Of a stretch of 64,000 nucleotides of DNA, positions 1 to 8,245 are shown in pieces. Within the stretch, counting starts at the first letter, position 1; each line of letters begins with the position of its first letter. The notes under the pieces are model-generated. The model saw only the letters and a program-made list of their open reading frames with translations, was not told the origin of the DNA and did not search any database. This stretch comes from Gammaproteobacteria bacterium UBA4421 (GTDB lineage: Bacteria; Pseudomonadota; Gammaproteobacteria; Pseudomonadales; Azotimanducaceae). Where the stretch lies: contig DGQF01000032.1 in assembly GCA_002389675.1 (NCBI GenBank), positions 7,395-71,394 of the forward strand, in the 5' to 3' direction. A program made the position numbers and the translations under genes.

Positions 1-705
1 AACCAGTCGATCTGCTCCGATTTGATTCAACTGGTGTTGATAAACTTCCAGTGGCTGCCATTGGGCATTCACGACAACATACATCAATGCGCTGCTGTCG
101 GCGCTCCAGATCGGGGTGTCTATGGTGTTGACGATTGCCGGGCTCAGTGGCTGCCTCGTCGCAAGGTCGATGATATGCAGGGTATACCGCTCGCTACCGT
201 CAACGTCGATACTATAGGCGAGTTTGCTATTGTCGGGACTGACCGCAAGCGCACCGAGGTCGAAATAAGGTTTGTCCTTAGCCAAAGTGCCCTCGTCGAG
301 TAACACCTCCCAGGCTTCATCTTCGTTCAATTGTGCAGGTTCTGCGGGTGCTCGATACCACTTGCGGTATTGGGCATGCTTGTTGAACCGCCACTGATAG
401 CGGTAGCCGTTTTTGGTATAGGGAACGCTTGCGTCGGTGGCCGGGCGGCGGGCTTTCATCTCGCCAAACAAGGCGTCGATCGAGCTTTTTAATGGGGACA
501 TATAAGCGTCGAAGTAGGCGTTCTCGGCCTCGAGATAAGCCAGTATTTCGGGGTGATTGACGTCGGGGTACTGCGCGTCGCGTAACCAAGCAAATGGATC
601 GTCCACGGTGATGCCGTGATGGCGATATTGGTGGGGCTTCTGCGCTGCTTCGGGTGGCGGGCCTATGTTGTCATGGTCTCGGCTGAGGCGTTTGGTATCG
701 GACAT
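1..705 (-). CDS. ptrB: Oligopeptidase B (S9 prolyl oligopeptidase family), N-terminal part, cut by window edge
   Basis: The frame stays open from an ATG at 705 down to base 1, giving the first 235 residues of a protein that in this family is about 690 residues long. The N-terminus has the family pattern HHGITVDDPFAWLRD followed by EILAYLEAENAYFDAYM, and then beta-propeller-like sequence (FDLGALAVSPDNSKLAYS, IVNTIDTPIWSADSSALMY). Oligopeptidase B cleaves short peptides after basic residues; the catalytic Ser-Asp-His domain would lie beyond the left edge and cannot be checked. No export signal is seen, so it is probably cytoplasmic. It diverges from the AhpD-like gene at 811 across about 105 bases. 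Oligopeptidase B is preferred over prolyl endopeptidase because of the N-terminal wording. Confidence 0.88.
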   Translation of the reverse strand, partial: MSDTKRLSRDHDNIGPPPEAAQKPHQYRHHGITVDDPFAWLRDAQYPDVNHPEILAYLEAENAYFDAYMSPLKSSIDALFGEMKARRPATDASVPYTKNGYRYQWRFNKHAQYRKWYRAPAEPAQLNEDEAWEVLLDEGTLAKDKPYFDLGALAVSPDNSKLAYSIDVDGSERYTLHIIDLATRQPLSPAIVNTIDTPIWSADSSALMYVVVNAQWQPLEVYQHQLNQIGADRLV

Positions 706-810
706 GGCAGGCCTGCTGTCGGTGCATATAATTCATCAGGATTGCCTAGTGCAGGTCAAAACGCAAACCCCTACACTCATGAGGCTAGTTTTTGTATTTT
801 TGGAGTTTGT

Positions 811-1461
811 ATGCCGCATATTAATCCTCTACCGCGAGATACCCTCGAGGCCTTAGAACCGGTGTTCGCCAGCGCTGAAGCCAATATGGGGTTTGTCCCT
901 AACAGTATGCTGACCATGGCGCATATGCCGCAGTTGCCGATGGCGTTTGCGATGTTAGCAGGGGTGGTCATGGGAGCTGATTTAGCGCCGCAGTTAAGGC
1001 ACTTCAGGCAAAATGTGCCGGCGGATTCGCGTGCTGATGAGGCATTGTCGCCGGACCTGGTTCAACTGATTGCCTATTGTGTGAGCTTGAGTGCCGGTTG
1101 TGGGTATTGTCAGGCGCATACATCCCACAGCGGTCACAGTCGTGGTTTGGACGAAAATAAAATCAAACAAATTTTGATTTATGAATCTTCAGATGAATTT
1201 TCGGACGCTGAAAAAGCGTTAATTGGCTTGGCATTGGCGGCTGGTGAGGTGCCTAATGGGTCAAGCGGTGAGCATTTTGAGGCCCTGCGTGAACATTTCA
1301 GTGAGCGGCAAATTGTGCAAATTGTTGGCGTAATTTCACTTTTTGGTTTTTTGAATCGATGGAATGACACCGTGGCGACACAATTGGAATCTGCGCCGTC
1401 TGAATTTGCTCATGGTGTGTTAGAAGCGTCGGGCTGGGCGCTCGGGAAACACGCGGGTTAA
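811..1461 (+). CDS. Carboxymuconolactone decarboxylase/AhpD-like family protein
   Basis: A 216-residue protein with the AhpD/CMD redox signature CGYCQAHTSH, that is CxxC followed by a conserved His, near residue 100. Family members are peroxidase-related thiol proteins or decarboxylase-like enzymes; the CxxC-H motif favours a thiol redox role. The start is placed at ATG 811 because TGGAG lies just upstream and the MPHINPLPRDTLEALEPVFA opening fits the family. Longer readings to 616 would run over the start region of the divergent peptidase gene and add unrelated sequence. The SRAP gene begins 4 nt after the stop, so the two are probably co-transcribed. The substrate is not known. Confidence 0.8.
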   Translation: MPHINPLPRDTLEALEPVFASAEANMGFVPNSMLTMAHMPQLPMAFAMLAGVVMGADLAPQLRHFRQNVPADSRADEALSPDLVQLIAYCVSLSAGCGYCQAHTSHSGHSRGLDENKIKQILIYESSDEFSDAEKALIGLALAAGEVPNGSSGEHFEALREHFSERQIVQIVGVISLFGFLNRWNDTVATQLESAPSEFAHGVLEASGWALGKHAG

Positions 1462-1465
1462 CCTG

Positions 1466-2185
1466 GTGTGCGGGCGTTTTTTCATAGCTGCAGAGCCGGT
1501 GGCACAGATGGTCATGGGTCTGTCAGGTCTCACTTATCAGGGGTCTGATGCCTACAATATGGCGCCGACCGAAACCGTTGAGGTGCTGCGTCGTGATTCG
1601 CAGGGCGCCCTTGAATTAGTGCCGATGCGCTGGTGGTTGACGCCTTCATGGGCAAAAACGCGCACCACCAAATACGCGATGTTTAACGCAAGATGCGAAA
1701 CCGCTGCGGGCAGTGCGGCGTTCAAATTACCTTATCGAACACAACGCTGTGTGGTGCCGATTTCAGGTTTTTACGAGTGGTGCAAGATAAACAGCCAAAA
1801 GTTGCCTTTCCTGATTAGACCTGAGTTTGATTCTGGTATGCTGCTGGCAGGTTTGTGGGACAGTTGGCGTGACCCGCGGTTGCAGCTAGAACATCTGAGT
1901 TTTACGATTTTAACCACCAGCGCACACGCGCAGATGGCACATATCCACGGGCGGCAACCTGTCATGTTATCTCCAGACAGCGCCTGCGCATGGTTGGATA
2001 CCTCGCAGCCGACGGATTGTTTGACCACGCTGTTTGACTCGGTCATTCCAGTGTCTCTGCAGGTCGTGCCGGTAGCCAGTTATGTCAATAACACAAATCA
2101 CGCTGATCAGCGGTGTGTTGAAGCGGTTGGGCCTGCTGTATCTGTTTCGCCGAGCAACGTATCGGCGGATCCCTCAGTTGGATGA
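1466..2185 (+). CDS. SRAP-domain protein (SOS response-associated peptidase, YedK/HMCES family)
   Basis: The 239-residue product starts MCGRFF from a GTG codon, so Cys2 becomes the N-terminal catalytic nucleophile after Met removal. Other family marks are YNMAPTETVEVL, the NARCETA segment, RCVVPISGFYEW and IHGRQPVML with its conserved His. In this family Cys2 forms a thiazolidine crosslink with abasic sites in single-stranded DNA and protects them from error-prone repair. The protein is cytoplasmic. The gene starts 4 nt after the AhpD-like gene, suggesting one transcript. The last 20 or so residues are low in recognisable motif content. I did not find a clear LexA box in front of the pair. 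Confidence 0.93.
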   Translation: MCGRFFIAAEPVAQMVMGLSGLTYQGSDAYNMAPTETVEVLRRDSQGALELVPMRWWLTPSWAKTRTTKYAMFNARCETAAGSAAFKLPYRTQRCVVPISGFYEWCKINSQKLPFLIRPEFDSGMLLAGLWDSWRDPRLQLEHLSFTILTTSAHAQMAHIHGRQPVMLSPDSACAWLDTSQPTDCLTTLFDSVIPVSLQVVPVASYVNNTNHADQRCVEAVGPAVSVSPSNVSADPSVG

Positions 2186-2211
2186 GTTGAGCATAAACAA
2201 AGGAGCGGCCC

Positions 2212-2661
2212 GTGTTGTTGAGTAAGGGACTGTGGCTGGGTAAAGGGCGAATACGCCCCTCGGGTATAAGCCTAGGTGATGAAGTAGAGGCCGATGTGCA
2301 GGTCAGTGAGGATGACGAGGGCATCAGTCTCAGCGGGGCATTTTCCGGCGCTTTTAATGGTACATTTTCGATTAGAATTGCGCCTGATGAAACAGGGACT
2401 TACGTGGTTGATGCCCGGGTTGGTGCTTTTGCTCTAGAGGGCATGGGCAAGTTGGAGAGTGAACCGAATCTGTGTTTGCTCTGGAACGAGGGGGGTACAC
2501 AAAGTGCAACCGTTGCACTTTTTGCAGTAGCTCGAGGCATTGGTTGTCGTGGTTTTTTGCGAGAAGGGGAGCAGACGTTGACCTGGGAAATGTTGCTGCG
2601 GCTCAAACAAGATGCGCTAAAGGCAGATAATGTGGTGTCGTTGAGTCGACGTCGCCGTTAA
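2212..2661 (+). CDS. Hypothetical protein, 149 residues
   Basis: A GTG start at 2212 has AAAGGAGCGG shortly upstream, a good ribosome binding site. I do not recognise the family. The sequence is Gly-rich, with alternating hydrophobic residues suggesting beta structure, and ends in a basic tail (SLSRRRR). No signal peptide or membrane segment is evident. It follows the SRAP gene by 26 nt on the same strand and may share its transcript. The coding call rests on the ribosome binding site, the tight packing and even protein-like composition. Confidence 0.65.
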   Translation: MLLSKGLWLGKGRIRPSGISLGDEVEADVQVSEDDEGISLSGAFSGAFNGTFSIRIAPDETGTYVVDARVGAFALEGMGKLESEPNLCLLWNEGGTQSATVALFAVARGIGCRGFLREGEQTLTWEMLLRLKQDALKADNVVSLSRRRR

Positions 2662-2757
2662 GCCCCAAGGATAATCGAATCACTTTTTTGTCTGGTGGTT
2701 CGACTTAAACATGGCTGCGCAAGTTTTAAGGCAATGCGGACTTAAGGAAGATTGGCA

Positions 2758-3459
2758 ATGCAAAACTCAGACCAGAACAAAGCCTACGGACTGCAGACGG
2801 TCAACATGGTGGCTGATGTTTATGCTTCCGGTGTAGAGCGAGGGGTGTTGCTGATGCGCCATTCGGCGCGTACGTTTGATCCGAATATTCATGATTTGTT
2901 GAATCCGTTAACGGACGATGGGCGTGCGCTGTGTCGCCAATTTGGTGAAGCTTTGCCGAAGACGGTTCAGGTGCGCGGCTACGCCAGCCCGCCGGAGCGG
3001 TGCATGGAGACAGCACAACTAGTGATTGCTGCCCATGAAGCAGCAGGAGGGCGCGGATTGCGTACCCGCCCGGTGGAAGCGTTGAGCATTTTTTATGCGC
3101 TGGATCAGCAAAAAATGTGGCAGGGCATGAAACAGGCGGTTGATTTGCCGGCCTACGTTGCACAATGGTTTGCACAAGCGGTGCCCGAGGACGCTATGAT
3201 GCCGGCACCACTTGCCGTGCAAATGGTTCTGCGGGGGTTGTTGGGCAAGTTGCGTGATACTGCAGTGGCAGGTGCCGGCCCACATCTGGACCTATGTGTT
3301 TCGCATGATTTGACGCTGTATACCTTGCGTCATGGTGTAGGTCTCGAACCGGTTACGGGACCGCAGGTTGCCTTTCTCGACGGGTTACTACTTTTTGTCC
3401 GTGATGGCAAAACTTTGCTGCGCAGTCAATACGGAGCAGAAGTTGAGATAGACGCTTAA
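2758..3459 (+). CDS. Histidine phosphatase superfamily protein
   Basis: A 233-residue protein with the phosphohistidine-forming motif LLMRHSAR near residue 30, YASPPERCMETA in the middle (the SxxxRxxxTA pattern of this clan) and CVSHDLTLYTL near residue 180 supplying the second catalytic His. Family members remove phosphate from varied small molecules or proteins. The start is set at ATG 2758 because AAGGAAG ends 7 nt before it; a TTG two codons earlier is less likely. No export signal is visible, so it is probably cytoplasmic. It converges on the rhodanese gene. The substrate cannot be told from the sequence. Confidence 0.85.
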   Translation: MQNSDQNKAYGLQTVNMVADVYASGVERGVLLMRHSARTFDPNIHDLLNPLTDDGRALCRQFGEALPKTVQVRGYASPPERCMETAQLVIAAHEAAGGRGLRTRPVEALSIFYALDQQKMWQGMKQAVDLPAYVAQWFAQAVPEDAMMPAPLAVQMVLRGLLGKLRDTAVAGAGPHLDLCVSHDLTLYTLRHGVGLEPVTGPQVAFLDGLLLFVRDGKTLLRSQYGAEVEIDA

Positions 3460-3522
3460 ATCTGGATTGTCTGCGCTGTCGAGCAAGTAAGAGCAGTCCT
3501 TTGCCGCCAGGGCCTTTGGCAA

Positions 3523-4398
3523 CTACGGTAGTGCCCCTAACGTAAGCGGTCGGTCGTGCTCTTGAACCCATTCAGACATTGAACCGTCGTATACCGCGAC
3601 CTTATGTTGTCCCATTAATTTGCAAGCAAAGCCATCAACTGTGGCGGCAATACCACCGCCACAGTAGGCGATTACTTGCTTTGCGCTTAACAATCCGTGT
3701 GTTTCTAACGACGCTGCCAAGGCTGATGGTGGTAGGAAGTAGTCATTATCGAGCATTTGGTCGTAGTACAAATTCAGGCTGCCGGGAATGTGGCCGCGAC
3801 GGTGGTAGTAAAAATCACCATCACCGCGGTACAGCTCTGGTGTTAAGGCGTTGACGGTACAGACATTACCTGCAATCGCCTCTTCTACGTCAGCGGTATT
3901 GGCAAATGCATGGTTCACTGGATGAGCTGAAAATGTTGTCTTGGGGTACTGGTGTGTACCGCTCGCCATCGGTAAACCTGCGTGCTTCCACGCTCGCAAA
4001 TTCCCGTTCAAGACGCTCACGTTGCGATGTCCTGCAGCATGCAACAACCACCATGCTCGAGTCGCCCACATAAGATGTCCGTTGGAATAGAGTACAACCC
4101 GATGTTCTTGATTGATGCCGCTTTCTCCAATTGCCTCGGCCAATGCTGTTTGACTGGGCAGCGTGAAGTTCAGCGTTGACGAAGTATCGGACCAGTCGCT
4201 GATCAGGTCGATGAATCCAGCGCCTGGTATGTGTTCGCTCTGATAGTTTTGGTATCCGCTGTCGATGCGATAACCTCCAGTTGATTTTGGAGTCAGGAAT
4301 ACAGCGGTATCAAACAGACGTAAATCCGTTTCGCCGAGCGTTTGCTGGAGGGTTTCGACGTCTGTTAGATAATGGGGTTGGGAATATCCAGTGGCCAT
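3523..4398 (-). CDS. Sulfurtransferase with two rhodanese domains (thiosulfate/3-mercaptopyruvate type)
   Basis: The 291-residue product has an N-terminal inactive rhodanese domain (GHIPGAGFIDLISDWSD type sequence, VVLYSNGHLMWATRAWW) and a C-terminal active domain with RRGHIPGSLNLYY and the catalytic loop YCGGGIAAT, where Cys carries the persulfide. Such enzymes move sulfur from thiosulfate or 3-mercaptopyruvate to a thiophilic acceptor. The CGGGIA loop does not match the classic CGS/TGV (mercaptopyruvate) or CRKGVT (thiosulfate) loops, so the donor is open. The start is ATG 4398 with GGAAG 8 nt upstream; a further upstream start would add 16 unlikely residues. No signal peptide is seen. Confidence 0.88.
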   Translation of the reverse strand: MATGYSQPHYLTDVETLQQTLGETDLRLFDTAVFLTPKSTGGYRIDSGYQNYQSEHIPGAGFIDLISDWSDTSSTLNFTLPSQTALAEAIGESGINQEHRVVLYSNGHLMWATRAWWLLHAAGHRNVSVLNGNLRAWKHAGLPMASGTHQYPKTTFSAHPVNHAFANTADVEEAIAGNVCTVNALTPELYRGDGDFYYHRRGHIPGSLNLYYDQMLDNDYFLPPSALAASLETHGLLSAKQVIAYCGGGIAATVDGFACKLMGQHKVAVYDGSMSEWVQEHDRPLTLGALP

Positions 4399-4591
4399 AA
4401 TAATGCTTCCATTGCGGTCGGTGTAGGATGTGATGGTAACCCGCAATGATCCATCGCGCAGGGGGTTTTGCGCTACTGCTGGCAGGTTTAGAGGCGTTTG
4501 TTAGATGCTACTGTGGTTTGTCGTAGCTGGTTTGCGGCGAGGAGTTTTAAAAAAAGCGTACACTAGCCCTAGCAATTATTGGGTTTAGCTG

Positions 4592-5419
4592 ATGGCTTTT
4601 GACAAAGATTCAGTTCGGATTGTCATATTCGAGGCGGATACACCCGCCGGCAAGCGTTTCGATGTGGCGCTGATCATCTGTATTTTACTGAGTGTTTTAG
4701 CTGTGATGTTAGACTCTGTGGCGTCCATTCATGCGCGTTACGGAGACTGGCTGTATCGCATCGAATGGGCATTTACCCTGTTGTTTTCAATCGAATACGC
4801 ATTGCGCTTGTGGTGTATTCAGCATACATGGGCTTATGCGCGCAGCTTTTATGGTTTGGTTGACCTGGTGGGCATTATTCCAACCTATCTGAGCCTCTGG
4901 TTGGCAGGTAGCCAATATTTTCTGGTGGTTCGCGTCATACGGGTACTGCGTGTTTTTCGGGTGTTACGGATGGTGCGCTATGTTGGCGAAGCAGAGTTGA
5001 TTGCAGAGGCATTGCTCGCCAGTCGCCGAAAAATTACCGTGTTTGTGGCATCAATCGTCGCTCTGGTGGTGATCTTCGGGTCGGCGATGTTTTTGATAGA
5101 GGGGGGCAGCAATCCTAACTTTGCCAGTATTCCAGACAGCGTATATTGGGCCGTGACGACCATGACAACGGTAGGATATGGCGATATCACGCCGTTAACG
5201 ACCCCGGGGCGTATTCTGGCAACCCTGATTATGATCATGGGTTATGGAATTATTGCGGTGCCCACCGGCATTGTGACGCTGGAATTAAATGAAGCCAATC
5301 GTCGCCGCGCAAATACTAAAACGTGTCCAATGTGCTCAGCCGAAGGACACGCCCACGAAGCCAGTTTTTGCTGGCGTTGCGGGGCCAATCTTTATCCAAA
5401 CCCACCGCATGATGGCTGA
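4592..5419 (+). CDS. Voltage-gated potassium channel with C-terminal zinc ribbon
   Basis: A 275-residue six-helix cation channel. Segment S4 (residues about 112-130) carries Arg at 114, 117, 120, 123, 126 and 129, the every-third-residue pattern of a voltage sensor. The pore helix and selectivity filter MTTVGYGD lie at about 191-198, so it is K+-selective. After the last helix (about 205-230) a cytoplasmic tail holds CPMC (245-248) and CWRC (260-263), a four-Cys zinc ribbon. The start ATG follows a short AT-rich leader; ribosome binding sequence is weak. It diverges from the rhodanese gene. Control by zinc or redox is possible but only inferred. Confidence 0.92.
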   Translation: MAFDKDSVRIVIFEADTPAGKRFDVALIICILLSVLAVMLDSVASIHARYGDWLYRIEWAFTLLFSIEYALRLWCIQHTWAYARSFYGLVDLVGIIPTYLSLWLAGSQYFLVVRVIRVLRVFRVLRMVRYVGEAELIAEALLASRRKITVFVASIVALVVIFGSAMFLIEGGSNPNFASIPDSVYWAVTTMTTVGYGDITPLTTPGRILATLIMIMGYGIIAVPTGIVTLELNEANRRRANTKTCPMCSAEGHAHEASFCWRCGANLYPNPPHDG

Positions 5420-5652
5420 ATATCATGTTCGCGCTTGGGTTTGATTGCAACGATGGATTAATGCCTGTAATTAGGCTGGCGTTTTATATCTGGTCTATAT
5501 AGGATGCGCCGCGCAGGCGCGGTCCATTAGATGATCCCACGCGCAATTGCAGAATTTGGCTCCTTCAGACGTACCAAATTGTGAACTATGTACCCGTTAT
5601 CGAGCAGAAATCAGGGTTATGCTGACCAGATGTGTGAATTAAGAGATAAACA
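5420..5652. other. Intergenic stretch after the potassium channel gene
   Basis: No clear gene is seen. It holds a small GC-rich inverted repeat, GCGCC-GCGCA-GGCGC near 5504-5518, which could fold at the 3' end of the channel mRNA, but it is not followed by a T-tract. The rest is AT-richer and carries no motif I can name. Confidence 0.4.
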
Positions 5653-5799
5653 GTGATTAACAGGAATGAATCCCGCTTGATCGCGCGCGAGCGCCGTAAC
5701 CAAGCGAGTCATATGGCGAAGAAAAAACCTAAGTTGGCGGTGAAAGTTCCGCTGAGGTCTAAGGAGGGATCGGCGCCGGAAATAGAGGCCCTGTCCTAG
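5653..5799 (+). CDS. Possible small basic protein, 48 residues
   Basis: A short frame from GTG 5653 to TAG 5799 encodes a Lys/Arg-rich peptide containing MAKKKPKLAVKVPLRSKEG; an internal ATG at 5713 would give 28 residues. It sits in an otherwise empty stretch and overlaps the ggt stop by 4 nt in convergent orientation. The composition looks coding, but there is no strong ribosome binding site and no family I recognise, so it may be chance. Confidence 0.28.
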   Translation: MINRNESRLIARERRNQASHMAKKKPKLAVKVPLRSKEGSAPEIEALS

Positions 5800-7559
5800 G
5801 GCACGGCAATCACCTGGCCTTCGCGGCGACTGTCGGCTGCGCCAAGCAGCCCCTCGGGAGTGACCAGAATAAGATGCAGTCCGGAATTTTCTCCTTCGCG
5901 CTCTGTCACAGGATAACCCAGCGCCCGTAACCTCGCGGCGTATGCTACGCCCTCATCAGTGGCGATTTCGACTTTAACCTCTGCGCCTCTTGCAATAATG
6001 TTGGGCGCATCAGCTGCTTGTTGCGGTGTTAGACCACCGCGCAGAGTACCCACCAGCGCTTTCGCAACGTATGCAACAATCGAGTTGCCCCCCGGTGATC
6101 CGGCAACCAACTGTAATGTGTTGTTCTGATCGAAAATAAGGAGCGGCGACATCGAAGAGCGAGGGCGTTTGCCAGGTGCGGCGGCATTGGCCAAAGCTTT
6201 GCCGCCCAGTTTGGGTTGTCGCGCAAAGTCGGTCATTTCGTTGTTGAGTAGAAAGCCGCCCGCCCAGCGAGAAGCGCCAAATGGTGCCTCGATGGTGGCC
6301 GTCATTGAGACGGCATTCCCAGACTGATCGATAATCGACAGGTGTGTTGTCCCCGCAGGCTCAGCCGTTGTGTCTCGGCCCCAGCGTTCAATAATGGACT
6401 GGTTGTTGAGTAACTGGCCCGGATCACCCGGCACGGGTGAGTCTCCCGGTTGGTGTCTTTGGGTTGCACGATGTCTGAGATAGTCTGAGTTGATCAGCTG
6501 GTCGGTGGGCACGGAAACAAACGCTGGATCCGCAATGTAGTGGTCTCGGTCGGCGTAGGCCAGACGTTGCGCATCCACCAGCGCATCGATCTGAATAGGT
6601 TCCTCAGAGCTGGTGGTGAATTGATCATACAGATTGAGAATCATGATCTGAGCCAGCCCGGATGAGGGCGGCGGCATAGTGCAAATACGCTGCAAACCAG
6701 CGCTTGCGCAGAGCGGGCGGCGCTCTATAACCGCGTAGTTTGCAAGATCCTCGAGGGTTAACCCACCCGGATTGGGTTCTGCCTGCACTGCGGCCACAAT
6801 TTCGCCCGCCAGTTGGCCGGTATAAAACGATGCGGGGCCGTGTGCAGCGAGATTTTGCAGGGTTTTGGCGTAGGCTGGATTGTCTCTGAGTACACCCGCG
6901 CTGAGGGGTTTTCCATCAGGGTAGAAATAAGGTGCGGTATCGGGGTTGTCGTCGAGTCTGCTGACACTCTGGATCCGTTTGAGCAGACTGGCCAGTCGAG
7001 GTGAAACGATAAACCCCTGCTGTGCCAGCGATATGGCCTGAGTAAAATTCTTGGCCATGCTCAGTCGGCCGTGCTTGCTGTGAGTAAGCTGATATAACGC
7101 AGGTATTCCTGGCGCACCAACGGCCAAACCACTTTGCCACGCGGTTAAAAACCCCATGACCTCGTCGTCGCGCACAAAGAAATCAGGAGCGATTTTTGCG
7201 GGTGCCGTCTCTCTGCCATCATAGGCATAGACGGTGTTGCTTTCGCGCTCGTAGACCATCATGAATGCCCCGCCGCCCAACCCTGAACTTTGTGGCTCGA
7301 CAAGACCCAGTACCGCGTGTGCGGCGATGGCCGCATCAACGGCGTGGCCGCCTGCAAGCAGAATCTCAGCGGCGGCTTGCGCGGCATAGGGGTTGGCTAC
7401 CGCGACCATTCCCCCGTGAGGCCATGACGCTGGGGTGTCAGCCAATGGTGGTGTTTGCGCTATATTTGGCGTGCAGCCCATACAACAAGCGATCAGGGGT
7501 ATGCAGGCCAATATGCGCCGAAGATGAGCGCCGCGGTGCAGTTGGTGGATGGTTGGCAT
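5796..7559 (-). CDS. ggt: Gamma-glutamyltransferase, probable lipoprotein
   Basis: The 587-residue precursor matches gamma-glutamyltransferase: GGHAVDAAIAAHAVLGLVEP near 70-90, SSGLGGGAFM at 91-100, and the autoprocessing site TTHLSIID where Thr404 would become the N-terminal nucleophile of the small subunit. PPPSSGLAQIM and the glycine-rich AGSPGGNSIV segment are also present. It splits glutathione and transfers or hydrolyses the gamma-glutamyl group. The N-terminus has a hydrophobic stretch ending LIAC (Cys25), a good lipobox, so it is probably anchored in the envelope and works in the periplasm. It would supply Cys and Glu from glutathione. It runs convergent to the channel gene. Confidence 0.94.
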   Translation of the reverse strand: MPTIHQLHRGAHLRRILACIPLIACCMGCTPNIAQTPPLADTPASWPHGGMVAVANPYAAQAAAEILLAGGHAVDAAIAAHAVLGLVEPQSSGLGGGAFMMVYERESNTVYAYDGRETAPAKIAPDFFVRDDEVMGFLTAWQSGLAVGAPGIPALYQLTHSKHGRLSMAKNFTQAISLAQQGFIVSPRLASLLKRIQSVSRLDDNPDTAPYFYPDGKPLSAGVLRDNPAYAKTLQNLAAHGPASFYTGQLAGEIVAAVQAEPNPGGLTLEDLANYAVIERRPLCASAGLQRICTMPPPSSGLAQIMILNLYDQFTTSSEEPIQIDALVDAQRLAYADRDHYIADPAFVSVPTDQLINSDYLRHRATQRHQPGDSPVPGDPGQLLNNQSIIERWGRDTTAEPAGTTHLSIIDQSGNAVSMTATIEAPFGASRWAGGFLLNNEMTDFARQPKLGGKALANAAAPGKRPRSSMSPLLIFDQNNTLQLVAGSPGGNSIVAYVAKALVGTLRGGLTPQQAADAPNIIARGAEVKVEIATDEGVAYAARLRALGYPVTEREGENSGLHLILVTPEGLLGAADSRREGQVIAVP

Positions 7560-7640
7560 AGGCGTTGGCCGTTCGACAGCCGGACCGGATACTACAACAA
7601 AGTTTTTTTGGTGCTTCCCGGCCGGGCTATCTGCGCTAGG

Positions 7641-8081
7641 CTAATCTTCTTCTTTCAAACCCATCAGTTGGGCTGGCGTGAGTCCAAGTGCGTTAACGAT
7701 ATTGTTGAAAAAAGAAATTTCGTGGCTGTTGACACGGCCGTCAACATTAATTACTTCCGCCAATGCGGTTGCGATGTTTAAGCAATCGTCTGCATCTAAA
7801 GCTTTGGCGGAGCTGCTGATGTACCGATCCAGCGGTGCTTTCTCAAACAGGCGTGAGCTGGCTGCGACGCGTACGTCTGCTTCGGAAAAGTCTTCGCCTG
7901 TGTGTGTCAGCAGAACTTCGCGGACTTTGTCTACTTCCACAGCTTTGATGTTGGTGTCTGCTGCTGTGGCTCGCGCCAAGGTCATCAACATCACTTCTCT
8001 AGCCAGTTGAGCCCGCTCCCCGGGGCTTGGCTGGGAGCCTCCAAAAATTTTCAGAACACCGGCCAAACTCGCAATACTCAT
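7641..8081 (-). CDS. TerB-like family protein
   Basis: A 146-residue all-helical protein. Two similar acidic-helix repeats (DTNIKAVEVDKVREVL and NVDGRVNSHEISFFNNIV) give the paired helix pattern of the TerB fold, which binds metal through conserved acidic residues. TerB is linked to tellurite resistance and stress signalling, but this stand-alone form has no ter neighbours here, so tellurite resistance should not be assumed. It is cytoplasmic, with no membrane segment. The gene lies between ggt and nudC on the same strand with separate spacers of 81 and 164 nt. Confidence 0.72.
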   Translation of the reverse strand: MSIASLAGVLKIFGGSQPSPGERAQLAREVMLMTLARATAADTNIKAVEVDKVREVLLTHTGEDFSEADVRVAASSRLFEKAPLDRYISSSAKALDADDCLNIATALAEVINVDGRVNSHEISFFNNIVNALGLTPAQLMGLKEED

Positions 8082-8209
8082 AGCATTATTTCCTAAGCGT
8101 TAATTGTCACTGGCTCTATTGTTTCGCGATGTGAGGCGGGGGTCAATGCGGCATTTACGTTCCTTTCGCTCGCCGGTGACGCACATTCGCTCCGGTTGCG
8201 CCCGATACT

Positions 8210-8222
8210 GCCCTGGCAGGGC
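8210..8222. repeat. Short GC-rich inverted repeat downstream of nudC
   Basis: GCCCT-GGC-AGGGC forms a five-pair stem in the 164-nt gap between nudC and the TerB-like gene. It may help end the nudC transcript, but no T-tract follows on the minus strand. Confidence 0.35.
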
Positions 8223-8245
8223 CGGCGCCCGCATGACTTTCGTGG

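Noticed and set aside
616..810. Extension of the AhpD-like gene to an ATG at 616
   Set aside because: It would overlap the start of the oligopeptidase gene on the other strand and add sequence unlike the family; ATG 811 has its own ribosome binding site.
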